This document shows, piece after piece, positions 10,907 to 21,825 of a DNA stretch of 64,000 nucleotides. Numbering within the stretch: position 1 is the stretch's first letter; each line of letters opens with the position of its first letter. The DNA comes from Rana temporaria (Eukaryota > Chordata > Amphibia > Anura > Ranidae), in the NCBI RefSeq assembly GCF_905171775.1, contig NC_053490.1, forward strand, positions 16,597,752 through 16,661,751, written 5' to 3'. Made by a program: the position numbers and the translations under genes. The notes below the pieces were generated by a model. The model was not told the origin of the DNA, ran no database searches, and worked only from the letters and a program-made list of their open reading frames with translations.

Positions 10907-11612
10907 GCGTGCACACGGGGTGTGCCTGGGCAGAACCTAATCCTGGGCTCAACAACCTGTCAATCACAATCTACAAATCAATAAGGGCAGGTGATGGGTA
11001 GACTGGTAGAATTTTCTTTGCCAACCCCGGGGAAAAAACAATAATATTAAAAAAATAATAAAAAATAAAAAACTACTGACAGCATCCACTGACCTACTGA
11101 CACCAATCTCTGCTCTACTGACACCGTCCTTTGCCCTAATGATACCACCCACTCTGCTACTGACACGTCCACTGCTCTACTGACACCGTCCTCTGCTCTA
11201 CTGACACCATCCTAATGACACTGTATACATACACACACGCGCATGTGTGTTTGAGCTTTGGGGTGCACACCATAATGCAATGGGCTGCGCACACCATTGT
11301 CCCTCCCCTTTGTAAACTGACCACGGTATATAATGGCTGCTGAACCCTGACACTGTTGTCAGTTTACGTGCCTCCATCATCTGCTCTCTCCTCTGTCTTA
11401 ATTTGTGCTCCCCTCCCTGCCTGTCAGCTTGGTGTTGATCTATCCCCTCTCCTGCTGCTGAAATTAGGGTCAAATCTACAGTATCATCTCGTTTTGTAAT
11501 CCTTATCTGGAAAAAAAACAAGGCGACCACGTTGCCTGTGGAAGGGGCTCCCGCTTTTAAGGACCCCGCAGATAGGAGAGCTGAGGCTGTGGCCTGCTCC
11601 ATGTTAAATAAA
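10907..11612. other. Intergenic sequence with a short 'ctactgacacc' tandem array
   Basis: Around 11070-11220 a unit of roughly 30 bp containing 'ctctgctctactgacacc' is repeated about five times with divergence. The rest (to 11612) shows no coding, RNA or element signature that I can recognise. Confidence 0.45.
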
Positions 11613-12155
11613 TTTTTTGCTGTGAAAATGGCAATGGTCCCAAAAATGTGTAAAAATTGTCCGAAGTGTCCGCCATAATGTCGCAGTCACGAAAAAAATC
11701 GCTGATCGCCGCCATTAGTAGTAAAAAAAATAATAATTAATAAAAATGCAATAAAACTATCCCCTATTTTGTAAACGCTAAACATTTTGTGCAAACCAAC
11801 CGATAAACGCTTATTGCGATTTTTTTTACCAAAAATAGGTAGAAGAATACGTATCGGCCTAAACTGAGGAAAAAAAATGTTTTTTTATATATTTTTGGGG
11901 GATATTTAGCAAAAAGTAAAAAATATTTGTTTCAAAATTGTCGCTCTATTTTTGTTTATAGCGCAAAAAATAAAAACCGCAGAGGTGATCAAATACCACC
12001 AAAAGAAAGCTCTATTTGTAGGGAAAAAAGGACGCCGATTTTGTTTGGGAGCCACTTCGCACGACCGCGCAATTGTCTGTTAAAGCGACGCAGTGCCGAA
12101 TCGCAAAACCTGGCCGGGTCCTTTAGCTGCATTTTTTGGTCCGGGTCTTAAGTGG
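11613..12155 (-). mobile_element. TTAA-type element, half copy (T2)
   Basis: It matches, in reverse, the 'cggcactgcgtcgctttaacagac ... cacagcaaaaaat' half of the family. The right terminus is CTTAAGTGG followed by TTAA at 12156-12159. The half with the CRE/TATA block is missing. Confidence 0.75.
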
Positions 12156-12489
12156 TTAAAGTGTACGTACAGTATAGCCAAAAAGTTTGGCTATACATAT
12201 ACTTTTTTGGATGGAATAGGGTAGGGTTGGAACCTCTGTCTGCTAGAGAAATTCAGATAGAGTGGCCATCAGAACAGGATTTGAGGGAAAATCGTCCAAT
12301 GAGGATACCTGTTCTGTTGAAAACCATCTTAACGGAGGAATTCCCAGCACTTTTCAGAGATTTCCTCTCACTTCCATTTCAGGACAGGAATTGAAGGGAA
12401 ATCTCCTCAATGGGGCAGATGAAAAAAATGACAAACGTTTCACCCCTTTTCAAAACTAAGAGAAAAGATTTAGCTATACTTACGCTTTA

Positions 12490-13816
12490 GTTTAAAGTGA
12501 TTGTAAAGGTAATTTAAAAAATAAATAAAACAACAAACATGTCTATACTTACCTGCCCTGTGCAATGGAATTGCACAGAGCGGCCACGAACCTCCTTTTT
12601 TTCGGGTCCCCCGCCAGCGCTCCTGGCTGTGACGGACTCCGGACACCCTGACTGGGTACCTCTGCCAAAAAGCTGCTTCCCAAGCTCTGGAACACAAGGG
12701 CCCGAGTTCACATACATTGGCGCATAGTTATGCCGGCGTATCGAATATACCCTACGCCGACGTAGCGCAGAGCGGCGAGCACAGTTTTCACAAAGCACTT
12801 GCTCCCTAATCTACGCTGGGTTCCCTCGGCGTAACTCGTCGTAAGTGGCAGTGGGCGTGAGCCATGCTAATGAGGTGAGACTCCATGTAAATGATTTACT
12901 GAGCGTCATAAATATACGAATAACATACGGCGCATGCGCCGTCCCGTGGACGCAACCCAGTGCGAATGCGCAGAATCACTCCCTAGGATGCGTCGAATCA
13001 CTGCCTACGACTAGAATGTAACCTACGCCCAGCCCTATTCACGTACTACTACGTAAACAACGTAAAATACGACGGCTGTTCCCTGGTCCATACCTTTGCA
13101 TGAGTTGCGCCTCCTATATGGGAAATAACTTTACGCCGGACATACGACTTACGCAAACCGCGTATATGATGCGCCGGGCGCAACTGCGTTTGTGAATCGG
13201 CGTATCTCCCTCATTTGCATATGTGCTATGAGGCGGCCAGCGTAAATATGCACCCACGATACATCGACGTAGGAAAGTTACGTCGGTCGGGAAGAAGCCT
13301 ATTTTCAGGCGTATCTAGTTCTGTGGGAACCGCGCACAGATACGACGGCACATAGTTACACTTACGCGGCGTATCTCGAGATACGTCGGCGTAAGTGCTT
13401 TGTGAATCCGGGCCAAGATCAGTGAATCTGGTTAGAGTTACCCCAAGAACTAGACGACACCAGTTTTAGAGCAAAACAGAATAGGAACTATTTATTTGAA
13501 CAAGAATACAGAATATTTACAACGCAGGAGGACATGGTGGCACTCATGAATGCTCGAGTCCACAGATCCCTGCTCCCTCGTTACTGGCTTTGATTGACAG
13601 CACTGGGAGCGAGTGGATCCCGGTGCCCAAGCAAAGCCAGGGAGACCCAGAAGTGAGGGGAGAGAAGAGCTGCAGATGTGCACAGCGCTGGATCCACTGA
13701 GAGCTCAGATAAGTAAAAGGGGGAGTGAGGGGGGATGCCGACACCTAAACATGTTTTACCGTAATGCAAGGAATGCATTAAGGTAAAAAAATGTTTAGGC
13801 TTTACAACCACTTTAA
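12490..13816. mobile_element. MITE with TTTAAAGTGGTTGTAAAG termini, host of a nested element
   Basis: The left end TTTAAAGTGATTGTAAAGG and right end GGCTTTACAACCACTTTAAA are inverted repeats with TTAA-like ends. The original body (about 12490-12698 and 13415-13816) is separated by a Harbinger-like copy. No coding frame. Confidence 0.7.
12699..13414. mobile_element. Harbinger-like hairpin-string element, copy C
   Basis: The termini GGCCCGAGTTCAC / GTGAATCCGGGCC are flanked by a 3-bp duplication AAG (12696-12698 and 13415-13417). Nested within the element at 12490-13816. Confidence 0.85.
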
Positions 13817-14216
13817 ACAATCTGTGTATTATTCTCCCAGGAATCAACCTCCACTATCTGTTCCTCAGGGACCATTCTCTAATGTGCATTAACCCATCAT
13901 CAACACAATCTTCGGTGACTAGCCAGCAGTGTATGCGCATGTGCCTATTGGGGACTGGTCTACAACGTATGCACACCAATTTTTTCAGTGACCAGTCTTC
14001 AGTGTACAGTTTGGGCACCCCAGGTAAAAAAAATTATTAAATGTGCATAACGAAGCCAAGGAAAGATGGAAAAATCTCCAAAAGGCATCAAATTACAGAT
14101 TAGACATTCTTATAATATGTAAAAAAAAAGTTAGATGTTATTTCCATCATTTACACTTTCAAAATGACACAAAAAAAAACAAATGGCGTCTGCAAAAGTT
14201 TGGGCACCCTGCAGAG

Positions 14217-15104
14217 TTAATATCTTGTACTGCCCCCTTTGGCAAGTATCACAGCTTGTAAACGCTTTTTGTAGCCAGCCAAGAGTCTTTCAATTCTTGT
14301 TTGAGGTATCTTTGCCCATTCTTCCTTACAAAAGTCTTCCAGTTCTTTGAGATTTTTGGGCTGTCTGTCACGCACTGCTCTTTTAAGGTCTATCCATAGA
14401 TTTTCAATTATGTTGAGGTCAGGAGATTGTGAAAGCCATGGCAAAACCTTCAGTTTACGCCTCTTGATGTAATCCCCCGTGGATTTTGAGGTGTGTTTAG
14501 GATCATTATCCATTTGTAGAAGCCATCCTCTCTTTAACTTCAGCTTTTTCACAGATGGCATCAAGTTACCATCCAAAATTTGCTGAAATTTTATTGAATC
14601 CATTTTTCCTTCTACTCGTGAAATGTTCCCTGTGCCACTGGCTGCAATACAACCCCAACGCATGATTGATCCACCCCCATGCTTCACAGTTGGACAGAGG
14701 TTCTTTTCATTAAATTCTGTGCCCTTTCTTCTCCAAACGTACCTTTGCTCATTCCGGCCAAAAAGTTCTATTTTAACCTCATCGGTCCACAGAACTTGTT
14801 TCCAAAATGCATCAGGCTTGTCTATATGTTCATTTGCAAAGTTCAAACGCTGATTTTTGTGGTGAGGACGTAGAAGAGGTTTTCTTCTGATGACTCTTCC
14901 ATGAAGACCATATTTGTACAAGTATCTCTTTATAGTGGAATAGTGTCCCACAATTCCAGTGTCTGCCAGATCTTTCTGGAGGGATCGTGCCGCCAAACGT
15001 GGGTTTTGAATTGCTTTTCTCACAATCCTGCGAGCTGTTCTGTCTGATATTTTCCTTGGTCTTCCAGATCTTGCTTTAACTTCCACTGTTCCTGATGACT
15101 GCTA
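14217..15104 (-). pseudogene. Tc1 transposase, catalytic part (DD34E), after an in-frame stop
   Basis: A 289-residue open stretch covers the second helix-turn-helix/GRPRK hook and the whole DDE domain. By position in this stretch, D102 (LWTDEVK), D193 (QMDNDPKHTS) and E228 (NIIENLW) give 91- and 35-residue offsets, the DD34E pattern of Tc1 enzymes. These acids cut and rejoin DNA at TA sites. The stretch does not start with ATG: it follows an in-frame TAG at 15102-15104, probably derived from a Trp codon. The N-terminal DNA-binding half lies upstream at 15105-15166 and 16209-16294, beyond a LINE insertion. The element is therefore inactive even though its catalytic domain is intact. Confidence 0.9.
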
Positions 15105-15166
15105 TTTTATAATTACATTCCGAACAGAGGATATTGACATCTGAAAACACTTTGCTATCTTCTTAT
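15105..15166 (-). pseudogene. Tc1 transposase, end of first helix-turn-helix
   Basis: The minus-strand reading continues the frame upstream of the TAG stop: KKIA, then KCFQMSISSVRNVIIK, a paired-like HTH recognition-helix region. Its 5' edge is the 13-bp duplication (15154-15166) left by the LINE insertion. Confidence 0.8.
15154..15166. repeat. 13-bp target-site duplication, left copy
   Basis: GCTATCTTCTTAT occurs here and again at 16209-16221, flanking the inserted LINE fragment. This length and exact match fit target-primed reverse transcription. Confidence 0.9.
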
Positions 15167-16208
15167 TTGTTTCAAACATTTTATTAAAGTTAAAATAGGA
15201 ATACAATTAATTTACGTATACATACACGGGGTTTTACAATAAATATTGAACATAAAATAACAGAAATATGGAGGTAGACAATATATTATCATTGTCATCA
15301 TATATTCAAGCATCAGAATATCAAATAGAATGAGATTACAAAGCACAAACAGAAAAATCATATATTACTACGTTAGTGTCTTGAAGATATAAAGCACAGA
15401 CAAATCCGAAAATACAGGATAATTCAATCCGAGCTTCCTGATGTGAATGAAGCGATAAAACAAAAAATGAAAATAGAGACTCCCATATAGAGTAGTCTCA
15501 AAAACATGGGTGGAACATAGCACATAGCAAAAGTGTTCAGAGAATTAAAATAAAGGTATGTAAAGATTTCAAAGGGAAAACGTAAAAATGCGTAGGCAAG
15601 CGCTCAAATTGAGCGGTAAATGGAATATGTGGGGTTCTAATCCCTGTAGGTGATCTATGTAGTCATAACAATTGCAAATACAGTGAACAATTACGTGCCT
15701 AATAAGTCTATAAATCGCGACGAATCCCTAAAGTGAATCCAACAGGACCAGGTGGATCTATATTTCATTGGATTATCATTGGCTTGGTGAATCAAGTCTT
15801 CCATCTCAGAAATCTGTTGACACGGTTAATCCAGTCAGCCAGTGTAGGAGGGTTAGTTTTCTTCCAAAAAAATGGATTGAGGCAACAAAGTATGATGTAA
15901 AAGATACTGTGCAGGGGAAAAGTCTAATGTGTAAGTTGTAATTTGGGCAATTGCCACATGAACCTTCTCCCAGAAAGGCTTAATGATGTCACAGTTCCAC
16001 CAAATATGGAGTAATGATCCCAGAGAGTTGTTGCATCTCCAACACATTGGGGAGACAGTTGGATAAAATACATGGAGGCGTTCAGGGGTACGATACCATC
16101 TCGAATATAATTTGTAGTTATTTTCTTGGGCCGAAATGTTAACAGATCCCTTATGAATATGTGTAAAAATATTGTCCCAATCAGAGTCTAGAAGTTGTAT
16201 TTGGAATT
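15167..16208 (-). mobile_element. 5'-truncated L1-type LINE inserted in the Tc1 transposase gene
   Basis: The fragment lies on the minus strand. Its 5' part (16206 down to about 15853) is the C-terminal end of an L1 ORF2, with the motif MCWRCNNSLGSLLHIWWNC followed by IIKPFWEKVH. A 3' UTR follows, ending after AATAAAATG at about 15167. There is no long poly(A). Perfect 13-bp duplications flank it. The 5' truncation is the usual outcome of incomplete reverse transcription. Confidence 0.9.
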
Positions 16209-16294
16209 GCTATCTTCTTATAGCCTTCTCCAGCTTTGTGAGCGTCAATTATTTTCAGTTTCAGATTTCTAGACAACTGCTTAGAAGAACCCAT
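16209..16294 (-). pseudogene. Tc1 transposase N-terminus
   Basis: From an ATG at 16294 on the minus strand: MGSSKQLSRNLKLKIIDAHK followed by AGEGYKKIA, typical of the first HTH of Tc1/Sleeping Beauty-like transposases. It overlaps the right copy of the 13-bp duplication and continues in frame at 15165 once the LINE is removed. Confidence 0.85.
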
Positions 16295-16735
16295 GGTGCT
16301 GATTGTTGGGGCAAGGTCAGATGAGTCTGGGCATTTAAAACCTTTGAGATTGACATCACCTGGTCTTCCCAGACGATGATTGAGAACAATCCATGACACT
16401 GGCAGGTCTCAGCTTTGCAAAGGGGGCAGTGCATGCTATAAATTCTGCAGGGCGCCCAAACTTTTGCAGACGCCATTTTTTTGTTTTCTGTAATTTTGAA
16501 AGTGTAAATGATGGAAATAAAATCTAACTTTTTCTGACATATTATAAGAATGTCTAATCTGTAATTTGATGCCTTTTGGAGATTTTTCCATCTTTCCTTG
16601 GCTTTGTTATGCACATTAATACAAATTTTTACCTGGGGTGCCCAAACCTTCGATCCCCACTGTATTTGCATTAACTTGATAGTGACCATACTGCAGTGTA
16701 CGAACATTAATTAGGCTTTAGTAGCCAGACTAGAG

Positions 16736-16872
16736 CAGTGATGGTGAACCTTGGCACCCCAGATGTTTTTGGAACTACATTTCCCATGATGCTCATGCAC
16801 TCTGCAGTGTAGATGAGCATCATGGGAAATGCAGTTCCAAAACATCTGGGGTGCCAAGGTTTTCCATCACTG
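16736..16872. mobile_element. Foldback hAT-like MITE
   Basis: CAGTGATGGTGAACCTTGGC at the left and the inverse ending CCATCACTG at the right form an almost perfect 137-bp palindrome with a short loop near 16800. Flanks (GACTAGAG / CTCTAGAG) match at 6 of 8 positions. Confidence 0.7.
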
Positions 16873-16987
16873 CTCTAGAGTATGTGTGTTGCCAGAATAT
16901 GTGTTATCACCTTACAAAATAATCTTCAGAGTACGCTAAATTATCCCTCATAGGCTAGGCCCCAGTGTGTATAAGTCTATCACCTCA

Positions 16988-17707
16988 GGGGCAGATCCAC
17001 ATACAATTGCATTGGCGCAGCGTATGTGAGATAAGCTACGCCGCTGTAACTTACTTTTTAAAGCTTTGAATGCAGAAAGAATTTGCGCCGTAAGTTACGG
17101 TGGCGTGTATCTCTTGCAGCGTAACGGCGCGTAATTCAAATCGGCGAGTAGGGGGCGTGTTTCATTTAAATGACGCGCGTCCCCATGCCGAACGAACTGC
17201 GCATGCACCGTCCCTAAATTTCCCGCCGTGCATTGCGCTAAATGACGTCGCAAGGACGTCATTGTTTTGACGTGGACGTAAATTACATCCAGCCCCATTC
17301 ACGGACGACTTACGCAAACAAAAAAAAAATATTTTCAAATTCGACGCGGGAACGACGGCCATACTTAACATTGCGTACGCCACCAAATAGCAGCTTTAAC
17401 TATACGCCGAAAAAAGCCGAACGGAAACGACGTAAAAGAATGCGACGGCCGCTCGTACGTTCGTGGATCGTCGGAAATAACTAATTTGCATACTCGACGC
17501 GGATTACGACGGGAACGCCACCCAGCGGACGCCGAAGAATTGCATCTACGAGCCGAAGGCGTACGAAGACGTACGCCTGTCGGCTCTAACCCAGATGCCG
17601 TCGTATCTTGTTTTGAGGGTTCAAAACAAAGATACGACGCAGGAAATTTGAAAGTACGCCGGCGTATCAGTAGATACGCCGGCGTACTTCCTTTGTGGAT
17701 CTGCCCC
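16988..17707. mobile_element. Harbinger-like hairpin-string element, copy D
   Basis: The termini GGGGCAGATCCAC / GTGGATCTGCCCC are flanked by a 3-bp duplication TCA (16985-16987 and 17708-17710). The inner edge holds a hairpin 'acgccggcgtatcagtagatacgccggcgt' split across 17656-17687. Noncoding. Confidence 0.85.
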
Positions 17708-18136
17708 TCAATGTCTAGTTTCAAGAGCATGTGCATTACAGTGAAAAGTAAGGGCACGCAAGCGGAAATCCAGGCTTCCAACCACTCCTGTGATTCATAC
17801 ACTTCTACTCCCAATATCGCTGACAAACTCCAGTTACCGCTTTCAATTTCAGTGTCCTCCATGTAACCAGTGCTGCCGACTTCCAACCACCTTCCTTGTC
17901 CCATAATAACCTGGTTCAATTTCAAAGGTCCCAATTCCGGGACTCTGAATTTCACCACCTCTTCCTCCATAAGTGAAGAGCCAGAAGTCAGAAGCTTCCG
18001 AAACGATTCTGTTCCATTTTACATTGTTTTCTGATCTTTTCTACACAGTTTTTAAACCTTTGTTCAGATTTTCATTGACTTCAACAGGACTTTGGTTCAG
18101 AAAATCCAAAGTTCAGACAATTCACAACTGCAGTTA
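17708..18136. other. Possibly single-copy intergenic stretch with a short minus-strand frame
   Basis: This is one of few stretches here without recognisable repeat structure. On the minus strand an ATG at 17970 opens a frame of about 87 codons before it enters the neighbouring transposon (MEEEVVKFRVPELGP..., ...QVIMGQGRWLEVGS...). I do not recognise a family. It could be a chance frame or a decayed exon. Confidence 0.3.
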
Positions 18137-18669
18137 CCGTATTTATCGGCGTATACCGCGCACTTTTTTCCCCTTAAAATCAGGGGGAAATCGTGGGTGC
18201 GCAATATACGCCGATCCCCGCTGTCTAGAGCCGAGCACTCGGCTAGGCTCGGCCACGCTCGGCTCCGCCCGCCGCAGCCTAGAGCGGAGCCAAGCCGAGT
18301 GTACTGCGCACTCGGCTAGGCTCGGCCACGCCCGCAGCCACGCGAGAGGAGCCAAGAGAAGCCGAACATACAGGAAATGCGGCTCCTCTCGGTGCCAAAT
18401 CCAAAAACAAACACCGCTGCAACCCCGGGCAAGGTGCGGATGGACTCGCAGGCGGACACGCTGGACGGAGACAGACACCTGGATGGAGGCCGCAGACGGA
18501 CACCTCTAAAGCCGCAGACGGACACCCACAAGGCTGGACGGACGCCGCGCAAGGCCGCAGACAGACACAGGGCAAAAATGTATTTATTTATTTTTTTTTC
18601 CTTAAACTACCTTTCTAAGGTTGAGGTGCGCGTTTTATGCCGGCACGCGGTATACTCTGATAAATACGG
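18137..18669. mobile_element. TA-flanked element with CCGTATTTATCGGCGTATA termini, copy U1
   Basis: Left CCGTATTTATCGGCGTATAC after TA; right ...TAAATACGG. A subterminal 'cccttaaaatcagggg' hairpin is shared with copies U2 and U4. Noncoding. The tandem array beginning at 18670 abuts its right end. Confidence 0.65.
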
Positions 18670-19130
18670 TGCGCTGAAATGTGGGGGGGGGGGGGGTGCT
18701 GAGATGTGGGGAGATGGGGTGCTGAAATGTGGGGGGGGATGCTGAGATGTGGGGAGATGGGGTGCTGAAATGTGGGGGGGGGATGCTGAGATGTGGGGAG
18801 ATGGGGTGCTGAAATGTGGGGGGGGGATGCTGAGATGTGGGGAGATGAGGTGCTGAAATGTGGGGGGGGGGGTGCTGAGATGTGGGGAGATGGGGTGCTG
18901 AAATGTGGGGGGGGGATGCTGAGATGTGGGGAGATGGGGTGCTGAAATGTGGGGGGGGGATGCTGAGATGTGGGGCGCTGAAATGTGGGGGGGGGGGGGG
19001 CTGAGACATGAGGGGATGGGTTGTTGAAATGGGGGGGGGGGGGGTGCTGAGATGTGGGGGGGGGGGGTTGGGTGCTGAGGGGAAATTAGGTGGTGGGGGG
19101 GGTAAGGTGAAGGGGGGGGGGTGATGAATA
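18670..19130 (+). repeat. Minisatellite 'gggatgctgagatgtggggagatggggtgctgaaatg' type
   Basis: Units of about 57 bp, each with 'gctgaaatgtgggg' then 'gctgagatgtgggg', are repeated roughly seven times; G-run lengths vary. G-rich on the + strand, so G-quadruplex potential is high. Long minus-strand Pro-rich frames here are read-throughs. Confidence 0.85.
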
Positions 19131-19800
19131 TATTATACAGGTGAGGTGGGGGTAGGACGGAGGTGAGGTGGGGGTAGGACGGAGGGGAGGTGAGGTGGGG
19201 GTAGGACGGAGGGGAGGTGGGGGTAGGACGGAGGTGAGGTGGGGGTAGGACGGAGGTGAGGTGGGGGTAGGACGGGGGTGAAGGGGTGAGGTGGGGGTAG
19301 GACGGGGGTGAGGTGGGGGTAGGACGGGGGTGAGGTGGGGGTAGGACGGAGGTGAGGTGGGGGTAGGACGGAGGTGAAGGGGTGAGGTGGGGGTAGGACG
19401 GTGGTGAAGGGGTGAGGTGGGGGTAGGACGGAGGTGAAGGGGTGAGGTGGGGGTAGGACGGAGGTGAGGTGGGGGTAGGACGGAGGTGAAGGGGTGAGGT
19501 GGGGGTAGGACGGAGGTGAAGGGGTGAGGTGGGGGTAGGACGGAGGTGAGGTGGGGGTAGGACGGAGGTGAGGTGGGGGTAGGACGGAGGTGAGGTGGGG
19601 GTAGGACGGAGGTGAGGTGGGGGTAGGACGGAGGTGAGGTGGGGGTAGGACGGAGGTGAGGTGGGGGTAGGACGGAGGTGAGGTGGGGGTAGGACGGTGG
19701 TGAGGTGGGGGTAGGATGGGGGTGAAGGGGTGAGGTGGGGGTAGGACGGAGGTGAAGGGTGAGGTGGGGGTAGGACGGAGGTGAAGTGAGGTGAAAGGGT
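19131..19800 (+). repeat. Minisatellite, ~22-bp unit 'gaggtgggggtaggacggag'
   Basis: About 30 tandem units, some with an 8-15-bp spacer 'gtgaaggg'. It ends directly at the CpG-rich promoter-like region. The minus strand is a Pro/Ser/His/Thr read-through frame. Confidence 0.9.
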
Positions 19801-20041
19801 GAGGCGGGGCGATGTTAGAGGGTGACGTCGCTCAAACCGGAAGTCACGGTCCTGGAGGCGGGGCACCGTACTCTGTCACGGTTCTCCTACCGGGGTTCCC
19901 GCTCTCCCACCACATCCGAAGCGGCCAATGGGGGGCCGAGCGGGCGAGGTCACGGCGTCTGAGGGCGGGGCCGGTGACGTAGGTGGGGTCGTGTGATGGG
20001 AGTCGCTGCACTGACGTCGCCGCTCTCAGCTGTTCGCTACA
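19801..20041 (+). promoter_or_regulatory. CpG-rich, TATA-less promoter-like region, candidate TRIM3 promoter
   Basis: About 240 bp rich in CpG. Visible motifs are a CRE-like TGACGTCG at 19823-19830, an ETS site CCGGAAGT at 19837-19844, CCAAT at 19925-19929, a GC box GAGGGCGGGGCC at 19961-19972, and TGACGT at 19975 and 20012. This mixture is typical of a housekeeping or neuronal CpG-island promoter. It is the only such island upstream of the first coding exon of TRIM3 and lies 6.4 kb from it. Direction and link to TRIM3 are inferred, not shown. Confidence 0.55.
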
Positions 20042-20085
20042 ATGGCAGCCGGGGAGGCCTGAGCGGAGGAGACCCACCGGTACCG
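20000..20085 (+). other. TRIM3: Possible noncoding first exon of TRIM3, with a six-codon upstream ORF
   Basis: Just after the promoter-like motifs lies 'aatggcagccggggaggcctgag', a minimal ORF (Met-Ala-Ala-Gly-Glu-Ala-stop, 20042-20062). A weak GT donor is possible near 20081 (CCACCG|GTACCG). Sequence beyond becomes tandem repeat. No transcript evidence is available, so the exon is a guess from position only. Confidence 0.25.
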
Positions 20086-20149
20086 ACCGACCCACCCCTC
20101 CCCCCACCTACCCCACCCTGCGTGTTCCCCACCCACCTGTCACTGTCTC

Positions 20150-21350
20150 CCCCCACCCATAATCCACCCCGACCTCCACCTGTCAGTGTATCCTCCATCC
20201 ATATCTGTGTGTCCTCCACCCATCTCCAGCCTCCATCCATATCTGTGTGTCCCCCAGCCTCCATCCATGTCTCCTCCAGCCTCCATCTGTGTGTCCTCCT
20301 CCATCCGTCTCCATCGATGTGTCCTCCACCACCCATCTCCAGCCTCCACCCGTGTGTCCTCCACCCATCTCCAGCCTCCACCCATGTGTCCTCCACCCAT
20401 CTCCAGCCTCCACCCGTGTGTCCTCCACCCATCTCCAGCCTCCATCCGTGTCCACACATAAATGGATGGAGGCTGGAGATGGGTGGTGGAGACACGGGTA
20501 GAGGGTGGAGATGTGTGTAGGACACACAGACACGGATGGAGGCTGGAGGTGGGTGGAGGACACACAGACACGGATGGTGGGTGGAGGACACACAGACACG
20601 GATGGAGGCTGGAGGTGGGTGGAGGACACACAGACATGGATGGAGCCGCCATCTCCAGCCTCCATCCATTTACGTGTGTCCCCCCACCCATCTCCAGCCT
20701 CCAATTGTGTCTGTGTGTCCTCCAGCCTCCATCCATATCTGTGTGTCCTCCATCCATCTCCAGCCTCCATCCATATGTGTCACCTCCATCCATATTTGTG
20801 TCCCCCACCCATCTCCAGCCTCCATCCATATGTGTCTCCTTCAGCCTCCATCCATGTCTCCTCCACCCATCTCCAGCCTCCATCTATGTCTCCTCCATCG
20901 ATGTGTCCTCCACCACCCATCTCCATCCGTGTCCACACATAAATGGATGGAGGCTGGAGATGGGGGGTGGAGGACACACAGACATGAATGGAGGCTGGAG
21001 ATGTGTGGAGGACACACAGACATGAATGGAGGCTGGAGATGTGTGGAGGACACACAGACATGAATGGAGGCTGGAGGTGTGTGGAGGACACACAGACATG
21101 GCTGGAGATGGGTGGTGGAGACACGGGTAGAGGGTGGAGATGTGTGGAGGACACACAGACATGGATGGAGCTACCACCTCCAGCCTCTATCCATTTACGT
21201 GTCCCCCCACCCATCTCCAGCCTCCAATTGTGTCTGTGTGTCCTCCATCCATCTCCAACCTCCATCCATATCTGTGTGTCCTCCATCCGTGTCAGTGTTT
21301 CCTCCAGCCTCCATCTATATTTGTGTGTCCTCCATCCGGGTCATCTGTCC
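20150..21350. repeat. Minisatellite with alternating orientation ('catctccagcctccatcc' and its inverse)
   Basis: Blocks of 'ccatctccagcctccatccatgtgtcctcca'-like units run forward at 20190-20455, inverted at 20460-20650, forward at 20650-20935, inverted at 20940-21175 and forward at 21175-21345. The array is thus a set of large palindromes, with centres near 20457, 20648, 20938 and 21175. Long frames on both strands are read-throughs. Confidence 0.85.
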
Positions 21351-21825
21351 CGTAGAGCCTCCTCTTCCTCTATCCATGGTTCTGTACAGCCTCCTCTCCT
21401 CTGTCTGTCCCGTAGAACCTTCTATTCCCCTGTCCTGTTGAGTCCTCTCTTCATCTAGCCTTCTTCTCTATCCAATCGCTGCTTCCTCTATCCCTTAGTC
21501 CTGTACAGCCTCCTCTTCCTTTCCTCCCATATCACCTGTAGAGTCCTCTCTTCCTCGATCGATCGTCTCTATTGAGCCTCCTCTTTCTCTTCCCATCTAA
21601 GCTTGTAGAGCCTTCCTTTTCATCTCTTCTATTCCTCTATCCATCTCTTCTGTACAGCCTCCTCTACCGCGAATTGTTCTGTAGAGATTCTTCTCCCCAT
21701 AACACTTGTTCCTATACAGGTTGTATCCCTATGTCCTGTAGAGCCTCCTCTTCGTCTATTCATCTGTTCTGTAGAGTCTCTACTTCCACCATCCCTTGAC
21801 CAGTACAGCCTCTTGTTCCTCTATC
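21351..21825 (+). repeat. Diverged pyrimidine-rich tandem sequence
   Basis: Repeats of the type 'ctgtagagcctcctcttcctctatccat', about 30 bp with heavy divergence. It looks like the ancestral or decayed edge of the homogeneous array that follows. Confidence 0.6.

Larger units (their letters stand above)
14005..16664 (-). mobile_element. Tc1-family transposon with long terminal inverted repeats
   Basis: TA-CAGT at 14005-14010 and ACTG-TA at 16659-16664 bound the element. Its arms are inverted repeats of about 230-250 bp, sharing 'tttgggcaccccaggtaaa' and 'aggcatcaaattacagatta' in opposite orientation; the left arm lacks a few bases near the tip. The single gene runs on the minus strand and is split by a 1042-bp LINE insertion (15167-16208). 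Confidence 0.9.

Noticed and set aside
14623..14873. Plus-strand frames of 64-76 residues
   Set aside because: Antisense shadows of the Tc1 transposase coding strand.
18607..19866. 419-residue minus-strand frame rich in Pro/His/Ser/Thr
   Set aside because: It is the read-through of G-rich minisatellites whose unit lengths keep one frame open.
20042..20520. Plus-strand frame starting near the promoter-like region as an N-terminal TRIM3 extension
   Set aside because: The in-frame ATG at 20042 stops after six codons, and other frames run into minisatellite; the ATG at 26451 matches the TRIM2/3 N-terminus.
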